In this document: positions 7,486 through 14,320 of the stretch, piece by piece
Position numbering within the stretch: the first letter of the stretch is position 1
Layout: each line of letters starts with the position of its first letter
Assembly: GCF_963674565.1 (NCBI RefSeq)
Contig: NZ_OY771430.1
Coordinates: 3,596,001 to 3,660,000 of the forward strand
DNA length: 64,000 nucleotides
Source: an uncultured Carboxylicivirga sp.
Lineage (GTDB): Bacteria > Bacteroidota > Bacteroidia > Bacteroidales > Marinilabiliaceae
Direction: 5' to 3'
Made by a program: the position numbers and the translations under genes
The notes under the pieces: model-generated
What the model was told of the DNA's origin: nothing
Seen by the model: the letters and a program-made list of their open reading frames with translations, nothing else
The model's database searches: none

Positions 7486-7755
7486 ATGGGAACATTAAAA
7501 GAGCAACCGGTAAGACAAACATTAAATATTTCAGTAGAAGATAACATTCGATTCCTTGAGGAACTAAAGGAAATTGAGAGTGCAACAGGATATAGTATTA
7601 ATACTATTCTTGAATCAAGAAAGATTATGGAATATTCCAGGCGTAATGATTTATTTGTTGCTAATGGCGATATACATGATGAACAAATGAGTGGTTTAGG
7701 TGACTTATTAGAGAACTTAACTCAAGCCGTATATGACTTACAGAATAATGACTAA
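7486..7755 (+). CDS. Small hypothetical protein, 89 aa
   Basis: I do not recognise it. It begins with a short strand (RQTLNISVEDNIRFLEELKEI) and then helices (ATGYSINTILESRKIMEY), a layout reminiscent of ribbon-helix-helix regulators, though no clear RHH signature is present. It carries the leader motif shared with 11676. Confidence 0.55.
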   Translation: MGTLKEQPVRQTLNISVEDNIRFLEELKEIESATGYSINTILESRKIMEYSRRNDLFVANGDIHDEQMSGLGDLLENLTQAVYDLQNND

Positions 7756-7765
7756 ATAAGACAAT

Positions 7766-8032
7766 ATGAAAGCAGTATTAATAGCAGAAACAAAACTTTA
7801 CGACACACATCAAGATTTAGCCAATGCCATTTCAGGTATGGAGATAGAACTACCGTGTTCTCCATCAAGAGGAATGTTAATAGGTTTAGATTTTCAAAAC
7901 ATACAAAATGGATTACAAAAAGCATTGACCCCATTAAAATACGATTACCTTAAAGTTAAAAAGGTTATAATCGATGATGGAAAAATAAACTTAAGAGTTA
8001 AACCAATTATTAGAAAGAAGACTGAAAATTAA
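7766..8032 (+). CDS. Small hypothetical protein, 88 aa
   Basis: I do not recognise it. It is an alpha/beta protein with Lys-rich C-terminal strands (YLKVKKVIIDDGKINLRVKP). It is the last gene of the early block and ends at the bidirectional terminator at 8053. Confidence 0.55.
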   Translation: MKAVLIAETKLYDTHQDLANAISGMEIELPCSPSRGMLIGLDFQNIQNGLQKALTPLKYDYLKVKKVIIDDGKINLRVKPIIRKKTEN

Positions 8033-8052
8033 TCAACCTACAAGTTGATACT

Positions 8053-8090
8053 AAAAAAGGAACATACCAGGTTAGGTTTGTTCCTTTTTT
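8053..8090. terminator. Bidirectional terminator between convergent genes
   Basis: AAAAAAGGAACA (8053-8064) pairs perfectly with TGTTCCTTTTTT (8079-8090). It serves the rightward early genes and the leftward HTH gene at 8092. Confidence 0.85.
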
Positions 8091-8091
8091 T

Positions 8092-8319
8092 TTACCGAAT
8101 AATCGACTTAATAGGTACGTTTTCTCGCGGAATACCAAAACTACGGTATATTCTCCGCACTTCCGCTGAATACAATATTTTACGGTGACCGGTAACAATT
8201 TCTTTACTCTTCAACCAGGTTGTTAAAGTCTTTACAGACACCCCATATTCATTAGCAAGTTGTTTCTTCGACTTCGCTTTTAAGTCTAGATTTTCGGTAT
8301 TTATACTATTATTACTCAT
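8092..8319 (-). CDS. Soluble HTH protein, paralogue of the membrane HTH protein, 75 aa
   Basis: The helix-turn-helix (SKKQLANEYGVSVKTLTTW) and the following HRKIL...VRRIYRSFGIP align along their length with the C-terminal half of the protein at 5422..5757. ATG at 8319 is preferred over the one at 8352 because homology begins only after it. It is the only leftward gene between the repressor and the accessory cassette. It lies against both flanking blocks, facing the structural-gene promoter region, so a switch protein for early-to-late transcription is a reasonable guess. Confidence 0.65.
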   Translation of the reverse strand: MSNNSINTENLDLKAKSKKQLANEYGVSVKTLTTWLKSKEIVTGHRKILYSAEVRRIYRSFGIPRENVPIKSIIR

Positions 8320-8407
8320 TGCACTACATTTTAAAGAAGTGCAACCAATCAATCACCGGCCTAAAGGTAGTAAAAAATTATATTCAATACATTCTGACAA
8401 AGGAAAA

Positions 8408-8467
8408 CCTACCAAAACGGAAGAAAACCACCAAAAACAACAGAAAGCCACCAAATCAGGAAAAATG
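8408..8467 (+). repeat. Three 20-bp direct repeats (iteron-like)
   Basis: CCTACCAAAA (8408), CCACCAAAAA (8428) and CCACCAAATC (8448) recur with exact 20-bp spacing, each followed by an A/G-rich 10-mer. They lie in the 200-bp gap before the structural genes. They could bind an activator, the HTH proteins, or an initiator. Confidence 0.5.
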
Positions 8468-8515
8468 AGGAAGCAAACGGAAGGAAGCCGAAAGTGAGAT
8501 TTCACGCGGCCTCAC
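8461..8515 (+). promoter_or_regulatory. Purine-rich motif before the structural block
   Basis: CAAACGGAAGGAAGCCGAAAGTGAG resembles AACTGCCCAAAACGGAAAGTGC (668-689) and AACTGCAAAAAACCGAAAGCG (18626-18646). All three stand at the head of a gene block. It may be a shared promoter or operator element. The alignment is by eye. Confidence 0.35.
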
Positions 8516-8525
8516 CTTTGTTTCC

Positions 8526-9011
8526 ATGCAAAAGTTATTCGTTACATCATTGGCGATTGCAGCGGCAGGTTACTTCGGTTACCAGGCTTTTAAAGACAAG
8601 TTTAAAACCGCTACTAAATCCTTTATCAAGGAGAATTTTTCAGTTCGTTTATCCGGATTGAAAATTCACTCTATTGATTTAAAAGGTATCGACGTTCGTG
8701 TAACCCTTGACTTGATAAACCTATCATCAATCACCGCCAAGGCTGAGAACATTCGAGCGGAACTCTTTTATATTAAGAATGGTTCTCCTTCACCCCTGGC
8801 TACAACAACATTTCCAAATGCGATAACAGTACAGCCAAAAGACACCACACGTCTTAAAGATTTACGCATTACAGCACCTTATAAGAATCTGCTTTATAAC
8901 CTGGGAATCTTTTCAGATAAACGCGCAGAATTTAAGGTAATTCTAACGGCTACTGTTAACGGTCAGACCTTTTCTATCAATCAAAACATTTCACGCTATG
9001 AACCCAATTAA
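8526..9011 (+). CDS. Membrane-anchored LEA14-like beta-sandwich protein, 161 aa
   Basis: A single N-terminal hydrophobic helix (FVTSLAIAAAGYFGYQAF) is followed by a domain like LEA type 2/WHy proteins: VRLSGLKIHSIDLKGIDVRVTLDLINLSS, then PNAITVQPKDTTRLKDL and a second half ending FSINQNIS. The WHy/LEA2 fold is an Ig-like sandwich. First gene of the structural block and overlapping the next by 14 bp. One of several short proteins here with one membrane span at the N-terminus, so a virion-membrane protein is likely. Confidence 0.65.
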   Translation: MQKLFVTSLAIAAAGYFGYQAFKDKFKTATKSFIKENFSVRLSGLKIHSIDLKGIDVRVTLDLINLSSITAKAENIRAELFYIKNGSPSPLATTTFPNAITVQPKDTTRLKDLRITAPYKNLLYNLGIFSDKRAEFKVILTATVNGQTFSINQNISRYEPN

Positions 9012-10431
9012 GTACTTAAACGGCTTGGGTGTGGTAGCTAGTGGAAAACGCACCTTGAAAGATGGAACCAGGTACAACAAGTACTTTGCTCCACCTAAAA
9101 GACAGGATAAGTATCTGACTTATGCCGGAAATACCAACGATACTATCGGTTTTATGGCCGAAATTATCAAGAGTACCCTGGCTGATACCAAAGCCATTGC
9201 CCCATTGTTGAAAGGACGTGATTTACGCACGACACTTGATAACATCTTCTCCTTTGTATTTGACCACATTCAGTACAAACCTGACGATCCTCAAAACGAG
9301 GAATTGCGCAGACCTGTACGAGCATGGGCAGACAGAACAACCGGTGTGGATTGCGATTGCTATTCCATTTTTATCGGTTCAATTCTAAGTAACCTGAATA
9401 TTCCATTTGCATTGCGAATGGTGAAGATAGGCGGTAAATCCTACTATCAGCATGTTTATGTGGTTGTGCCTAAAAACGGCTCTAAAACAGGATTAACAAC
9501 ACGTGATTACTACACGGTTGACCCTGTACTTGACACCTTCGATGAAGAGCATCCTTTCACCGGTAAATACGATTTATTTATGCAACCAATCAAATACCTC
9601 AATGGGGTTCCCTCTGCATCCTTGAATGGATTGCAGGGAGGCTCTGTTGACCTCTATTATTCAGAGGAAGCGGCAGAGACACCGCAAAACAACGTCATTT
9701 TCTTTGATGGTATTGACTACTATGACCGTGTAAACATGCCAGGTTTAACAGGCTTGAACGGTTTACAAGGTTTAAATGGCCTGGGATTCTTGAAAAAGAT
9801 TTGGGGAGCCGTTAAGACTGCCGGTAAAGTAGTTAAGAAAATTGGAAAGAAAGTCATTAAAAAGGTTGTCCGCAAAAAGGATGGCTCTAAACGTGGCGTC
9901 TTCAAACTTCTTTCAAAGAAAAACAAGAACCAGGAGGAAGCATTGGCTCCAATGGAATCAAAAGGTTTAACTCCGGTTTCTGTTTCTGCACCTAAATCAT
10001 TAACACCAATAGGTACTTCATCCGCTACCGCAGCAAACGCTAGTGTGACCCCTAAAGACATGATTGATATCGCTAAGAACATGGATAATTCTATGGGCGT
10101 TGATTCGATCTTGAATTTAACCAGGGCTATGCTACCGGACAACACAATGGTAGCTCAATTGATTGATGCCAAAGCACAAGCCAGTGCCGCAGCAAACAAG
10201 GGAGTAAGTCCATTGGAAACGCGATTAATGGCTACTGATGCAGCTAAAGCACAAGCGGCAGAAGCTAAAGTCCTGGCGGCAGAGAATAAAGCCGAAATGC
10301 TACAAACCATGTACAGCATGAACCAGGAAGGCAAACAAGCCGGATTCTCTTTCAACAGTCCTGTAACTATGCTCCTGATGGGAACATTACTCCTAGGTGG
10401 CGTGGCATTAATAACCAAAAAATCAGCCTAG
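8998..10431 (+). CDS. Transglutaminase-like Cys protein with C-terminal membrane anchor, 477 aa
   Basis: Residues ~45-185 match the transglutaminase/papain-like core: DCDCYSIFIG (Cys119 or 121), YYQHVYVVV (His152) and YYTVDP (Asp175) provide a Cys-His-Asp triad. The 7-mer PIKYLNG stands just before the domain (3-9) and just after it (197-203). More LNG repeats follow (209-211, 253-263). Then come a Lys-rich stretch (265-310), an Ala/Gln-rich helix and a C-terminal membrane helix (~450-472). It may be a virion-maturation protease or cross-linking enzyme cutting at the LNG motifs. It is followed 3 bp later by a gene sharing its Lys-rich module. Confidence 0.7.
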   Translation: MNPIKYLNGLGVVASGKRTLKDGTRYNKYFAPPKRQDKYLTYAGNTNDTIGFMAEIIKSTLADTKAIAPLLKGRDLRTTLDNIFSFVFDHIQYKPDDPQNEELRRPVRAWADRTTGVDCDCYSIFIGSILSNLNIPFALRMVKIGGKSYYQHVYVVVPKNGSKTGLTTRDYYTVDPVLDTFDEEHPFTGKYDLFMQPIKYLNGVPSASLNGLQGGSVDLYYSEEAAETPQNNVIFFDGIDYYDRVNMPGLTGLNGLQGLNGLGFLKKIWGAVKTAGKVVKKIGKKVIKKVVRKKDGSKRGVFKLLSKKNKNQEEALAPMESKGLTPVSVSAPKSLTPIGTSSATAANASVTPKDMIDIAKNMDNSMGVDSILNLTRAMLPDNTMVAQLIDAKAQASAAANKGVSPLETRLMATDAAKAQAAEAKVLAAENKAEMLQTMYSMNQEGKQAGFSFNSPVTMLLMGTLLLGGVALITKKSA

Positions 10432-10434
10432 CCA

Positions 10435-11067
10435 ATGCAGACAACAATCTACTATGCTCCTGATGCCATTGGCAGTACTGCAACTCTGTTCACCGATGGG
10501 GTGAACGTGTTTGAACGTGTGTACCAATTAGGCAACCTTGGCGCATTAGATGGGTGGCTGAAAAAGATAGGCAGAAAAATTGGTAAAGGCATCAAGAAGG
10601 TGGCTAAGAAGAGCTTTAAAGTGATTAAGAAAGTTGCCAAAGTGACAATGAAAGTAGTCAAAAAGGCTCTTCCGATTGTAAATACCGCACTCACATTCGT
10701 GCCTGGCGTTGGATGGGCGGCCAAAGCTGCCCTGACCGTTGCTGAAATGGGATTAAAAGCTCACGACAAAGCAAAAGCCAGGAAGCAAGCAAAAGCCAGG
10801 GAAAATCTAAAGAGAAAAATGGCTGAACTAAATGCCAGGACAACCACACCGGTTAAACCGGTTAAGCCTGTTCGTCCGGTTCAGCGCATTGACAAGGCTC
10901 CAATTTCACAAACCAATAACCAGGTAAAGCTCACACCTAAGAAACCGGCTCCACCGCAATACACCGGCATGGACTTTATGCGCATTAACGCAGCGGTGCG
11001 GAAGGATAAACCAGGTGTAGATGATGTTATCAACATCGTGCGAAACCAGGTCAAACAAAACTATTAA
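10435..11067 (+). CDS. Lysine-rich amphipathic protein, 210 aa
   Basis: Residues ~18-75 mirror residues 233-300 of the protein upstream: TDGVNVFERV, then GNLGALDGWLKKI and a run of Lys/Val amphipathic helices. A hydrophobic segment (ALTFVPGVGWAAKAALTV) and a basic Pro-rich tail (TPVKPVKPVRPVQR) follow. It could bind DNA or membranes, like minor core or membrane-lytic proteins of non-enveloped viruses. The family is not recognised. Confidence 0.6.
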   Translation: MQTTIYYAPDAIGSTATLFTDGVNVFERVYQLGNLGALDGWLKKIGRKIGKGIKKVAKKSFKVIKKVAKVTMKVVKKALPIVNTALTFVPGVGWAAKAALTVAEMGLKAHDKAKARKQAKARENLKRKMAELNARTTTPVKPVKPVRPVQRIDKAPISQTNNQVKLTPKKPAPPQYTGMDFMRINAAVRKDKPGVDDVINIVRNQVKQNY

Positions 11068-11109
11068 CGAACTGAAAATTAACCGGCAAAAGCCGAAAAA
11101 CAAGTACAA

Positions 11110-11592
11110 ATGAATACAGAAATTAAAAAAATCGGAGCCGTAGCCGGTGGAGCATTTATCGGTGGGGCTGCCATGAAAATGACAAAGAAGTCCGATGGTA
11201 CATCTAACCCAATCGGTTCAATTGGAGCAACTGCACTAGGTATCTACCTGGCTACAAAAAGCAAGTCTCCTACCCTTAAAAACGTTGGCCTTGGATTAGC
11301 CGCAGTAGGTGTGGTTGGTGTCGTGGGCAATGTAGCTCAAAAAGTTCCTGCAATGCAGAAGTTCACTCCTACCATCAATGGTTTAGGCGAATTGTACGAA
11401 GATGAAGATGGAAATATCATCGAATTGGGCGGTATCAACGGTCCTCAATTGGTACAGGACGATGAAGGCAACACTTACATGGTGGATGGCCTGGCCGGTG
11501 AAGACTTGGATGACTTGGTAGGAATCGAAGACGATGACTTCGATGAGTACGAAGAGCTTTCAGGAATCGGTGAACTAGAAGACCTGGTGTAA
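11110..11592 (+). CDS. Gly-rich membrane protein with acidic tail, 160 aa
   Basis: The first half is small-residue rich with two hydrophobic segments (~8-25 AVAGGAFIGGAAM, and ~60-85 VGLGLAAVGVVGVVGN). The second half is extremely acidic (DEDGN, EDLDDL, EDDDFDEYEE). INGLGEL occurs at the junction, near residue ~93, in line with the LNG/ING motif shared across the structural proteins. It is the last gene before a strong terminator. A virion membrane protein whose acidic tail could meet the very basic core protein is a plausible reading. Confidence 0.6.
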   Translation: MNTEIKKIGAVAGGAFIGGAAMKMTKKSDGTSNPIGSIGATALGIYLATKSKSPTLKNVGLGLAAVGVVGVVGNVAQKVPAMQKFTPTINGLGELYEDEDGNIIELGGINGPQLVQDDEGNTYMVDGLAGEDLDDLVGIEDDDFDEYEELSGIGELEDLV

Positions 11593-11620
11593 CCACAATT
11601 CAGCAATTAAGTGAAGAATA

Positions 11621-11646
11621 CCACCGCCTTGGTGCGGTGGGTTTTT
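11621..11646 (+). terminator. Terminator upstream of the capsid candidate
   Basis: CCACCGC (11621-11627), loop CTTGGT, GCGGTGG (11634-11640), then GTTTTT. Confidence 0.8.
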
Positions 11647-11659
11647 AAGTAACTAACAT

Positions 11660-11671
11660 ATTAAAAAGCAG
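11660..11671 (+). promoter_or_regulatory. Leader motif before the capsid candidate
   Basis: ATTAAAAAGCAG, identical to 7469..7480, lies 4 nt before the ATG at 11676 in both sense and spacing. It may raise translation of this gene. Confidence 0.35.
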
Positions 11672-11675
11672 TCAG

Positions 11676-12281
11676 ATGTTAAAGACAGACTACACAAAAG
11701 GACAGCGCGTATTAGTCGCTAAAAAAGGTAAAATGACCCGTCAAATGCAAGCTGATTTTCAAGCTAAGAAGGTTCGTTTTATGGATTCAGATATTAACCA
11801 CATCGCGGAAATTTCAACCGCAGGAGGTGTATTTGATTTGTTGAGAACTACTAACGACAAGATTGTCGGTCAGAGTGATTTCGACAGCAACAAACTTGAA
11901 GCCGGTGTGAATGCCGCTATCGAGCGTATCAAAATTGCTTATGGTAAAGATGCCACAGCAAACAATACCCCAATCAGTGGTATTTCATTTTCATCATTAG
12001 CAAGCGCAATGCCTGAAGTATTGAAGCGTGCTAAGTTGATCATCAAGCAAGACAACAAAACGTTGTTAAAGCTTCCTGTTGAACGCTTCACTCATGGTGC
12101 TGCATCAACTAAAACACAGGGAGAAGAAGATGCTTTAGAATTGGGTACTCCTATTGTTCTTATCGAGCAAAAGCCAGTAGATATCCAATTAGAGTTCGGT
12201 GCTGATGCCGCAATGGTAGCCGGTGCTGATGACCATTATTTGCAAGTGCGCTTAATGGGTACTGAAACTGCCGCTAAGTAG
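11676..12281 (+). CDS. Candidate major capsid protein, 201 aa
   Basis: This gene stands alone between two strong terminators (11621 and 12316), as expected of the most heavily transcribed virion gene. The last ~75 residues are beta-rich with the alternation of a viral jelly roll: LELGTPIVLIEQKPVDIQLEF, then HYLQVRLMGTE. The first half is helical and mixed. No HK97-fold signature, such as a Delta domain or E-loop, is apparent, and there is no protease or scaffold of the usual tailed-phage kind next to it. I have no homologue in mind. The call rests on expression layout, beta pattern and neighbours. Confidence 0.45.
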   Translation: MLKTDYTKGQRVLVAKKGKMTRQMQADFQAKKVRFMDSDINHIAEISTAGGVFDLLRTTNDKIVGQSDFDSNKLEAGVNAAIERIKIAYGKDATANNTPISGISFSSLASAMPEVLKRAKLIIKQDNKTLLKLPVERFTHGAASTKTQGEEDALELGTPIVLIEQKPVDIQLEFGADAAMVAGADDHYLQVRLMGTETAAK

Positions 12282-12315
12282 GTTTTTTTCATAAGAGGGT
12301 TATTTATCTAAGAAG

Positions 12316-12344
12316 AAAGGTGGTGCGCGTCACCACCTTTTTTT
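12316..12344 (+). terminator. Terminator downstream of the capsid candidate
   Basis: AAAGGTGGTG (12316-12325), loop CGCGT, CACCACCTTT (12331-12340), then TTTT. Perfect 10-bp stem. Confidence 0.85.
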
Positions 12345-12362
12345 GCTAAACAAAACAGAACA

Positions 12363-12743
12363 ATGGAAAAAGAATATTTTATCCAATCAGAAACGATCAG
12401 TTATGCTACCGGAACCACAGCCGGAACTAAGCGCAAAGAGGTTACTCTAAACTCTTCCTATGAACGTTGTATCGGTGTCGCAGTCCTGGAATCAAAAAAC
12501 GGTGGTATTTCCACTTATCGCATTGGTTTGGATGATAAAGACAAGCAATATATTTCAGTAGTGCATAAAGACATGCTGATTTCAGATAAGGCAGCCGGTA
12601 TGAGCATTGACGAACGCTTTTTAAAGCAAAACATCAAAGCAAGCGGCCATAAGGTGCAAATCTCAACCGCTATTCCTTCCGACCTGGTGTCAGACCTGGA
12701 ATACGATTTTGTGTTGCTATTGGAACGTGAAGCTCAAAAATAA
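12363..12743 (+). CDS. Small beta-rich structural protein, 126 aa
   Basis: It is predicted to be mostly beta strands (EVTLNSSYERCIGVAVLES, YRIGLDDKDKQYISVVHKDM, YDFVLLLEREA). It follows the capsid candidate and precedes another small beta protein. A minor capsid, penton or spike-base role is possible. The family is not recognised. Confidence 0.5.
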   Translation: MEKEYFIQSETISYATGTTAGTKRKEVTLNSSYERCIGVAVLESKNGGISTYRIGLDDKDKQYISVVHKDMLISDKAAGMSIDERFLKQNIKASGHKVQISTAIPSDLVSDLEYDFVLLLEREAQK

Positions 12744-12750
12744 GTAAAGC

Positions 12751-13038
12751 ATGAATCTACTCCATATGAAAGTGGCGGTTGATACCGTCACAGATAACAA
12801 CGAGACTTTTGAGTTAGCCAATTGTGTAGGCTTTACAGTTATTAATAATGGTGCTACCGATTGTACCCTTCATTACCAGGGTGGAGCCGCATTAATGACC
12901 GTTAAAAAAGGCACAGCACGTGAGTTTCCTGGACACTCCGGTTATACTTACTATGGAACCATGCAAATCAAGTTCCAGGGCGGTGCGCAAGGCGATGTAG
13001 AAGTCATTAAGAGTATTGCATCCACCGAAGAATCGTAG
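12751..13038 (+). CDS. Small beta-rich structural protein, 95 aa
   Basis: A short beta-sandwich-like protein (FELANCVGFTVINNGATDCTL, YTYYGTMQIKFQGG) with Gly-rich turns. Proteins of this shape (VINNGATDCTL.Y) often cap or join virion spikes. It is spaced 7 bp from the preceding and 3 bp from the following gene, so it is in one operon with the fibre genes. Confidence 0.5.
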   Translation: MNLLHMKVAVDTVTDNNETFELANCVGFTVINNGATDCTLHYQGGAALMTVKKGTAREFPGHSGYTYYGTMQIKFQGGAQGDVEVIKSIASTEES

Positions 13039-13041
13039 AGC

Positions 13042-14319
13042 ATGAGTGTAGGTAAAATCATACAGAATAATTCAGGGGCAATGGCTGAAGCTCCGAGCTT
13101 AGTTGTAATATCGGATGGTACACACAAGTACCCTTATGGCCACCCTGAATATTTCTCCGCTTTAAAGCCTGATGGAATGCTCTTACTGGACTTAAAAAAC
13201 AATGAATACAGTGAGTTTCGAGTAAATGCAGACCGTGATTTTACCATTACCTTGTATCAACGTTTAGCCGGTTCCAGGTACAGACTATTTGTCTACCGTA
13301 CCCAGGCAGATGCCATTAATATTCATTTTTCAGGCGAAGATCAAACCTATGTTGTTCAAGGGACTGATGAAGGAGAGCAATTCCTGGTATTAAACATCGA
13401 AGTTGCTGAATTAAACGGTAAACTCATTAACCGGATAGGTGCTACTTCAGAAAAGCTTGATGAATTAGTTGCAAGCCTAAATACTTCTTCCATCAAATTA
13501 AGTGAAGCAATAACTTTTAATGGTGCAAGCCAGGGAGCGTATAAAGATGGTGACACCATTGATAAAGACACACTCCTGACTACCATTTTAAGAAACTTTG
13601 CCCAGGTTGCGCAGCCGGTTAGCTATTCAGCTCCTTCTATGAGCTTGACACCATCCAGTCAAACAGTAGAAGCCGGTACATATGTTTCTCCAAACCTGGT
13701 TGCAACATTCACACAACGCGATGCCGGTGCATTAAACCGTTATTTATTGCAGTTATCAACCGGAGGTGGAGCCAATGTTAACCTGGTAGATGCAGCCGCT
13801 TTACAAGCCTATAACCAGGCAAGTATTCAGGTACAGGATGGACAGTACTTGAATTATAAAGCAACCATCTATTATGACGAGGGTATTACCAAACTCAATA
13901 ATATGGGTGAAGAAGACCCAACCGGAAAGATACTAGCCGGTAGTTTGGCTAAAAACACCATTTACACCGGTAATAGATACGCTTTTTATGGTATGGACAC
14001 AAATAGTGCCAACCCTGGCACAAGTGCCGATATTCGAGCGTTATCAGGCAAAAAAATGAATCCAGGTAACGGAACAACATTCACTTTAAACATTCCTGCC
14101 GGAACCAAACGAATTATCATTGCCTATCCTGATACTTTACGCGACTTATCGAGCGTGAAATATGTAGAGCTAGGAAATGCAGAGGTAGCAGATACCTTCA
14201 CTAAAATGGCCATTAATGTAGAAGGTGTAAATAATTACCTGGCTATTGGCTATAAAGTTTTTGTGTATATCCCTGCCGTAGCTTTTAGCGGTGCGGCAAC
14301 TTATAATGTGACTATCTAA
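13042..14319 (+). CDS. Fibre/spike protein with Ig-like region, 425 aa
   Basis: Residues ~1-120 form a beta-rich head-proximal domain. Residues ~140-190 hold SSIKLSEAITFNGASQGAYKDGDTI-type spacer sequence. Residues ~210-420 look like one or more Ig-like sandwiches (SMSLTPSSQTVEAGTYVSPNLVATF, and KRIIIAYPDTL). The gene starts a run of five to six fibre and adhesin genes, each only 1-10 bp apart. It likely forms the surface spike that receives the variable receptor-binding proteins. Confidence 0.55.
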   Translation: MSVGKIIQNNSGAMAEAPSLVVISDGTHKYPYGHPEYFSALKPDGMLLLDLKNNEYSEFRVNADRDFTITLYQRLAGSRYRLFVYRTQADAINIHFSGEDQTYVVQGTDEGEQFLVLNIEVAELNGKLINRIGATSEKLDELVASLNTSSIKLSEAITFNGASQGAYKDGDTIDKDTLLTTILRNFAQVAQPVSYSAPSMSLTPSSQTVEAGTYVSPNLVATFTQRDAGALNRYLLQLSTGGGANVNLVDAAALQAYNQASIQVQDGQYLNYKATIYYDEGITKLNNMGEEDPTGKILAGSLAKNTIYTGNRYAFYGMDTNSANPGTSADIRALSGKKMNPGNGTTFTLNIPAGTKRIIIAYPDTLRDLSSVKYVELGNAEVADTFTKMAINVEGVNNYLAIGYKVFVYIPAVAFSGAATYNVTI

Positions 14320-14320
14320 T

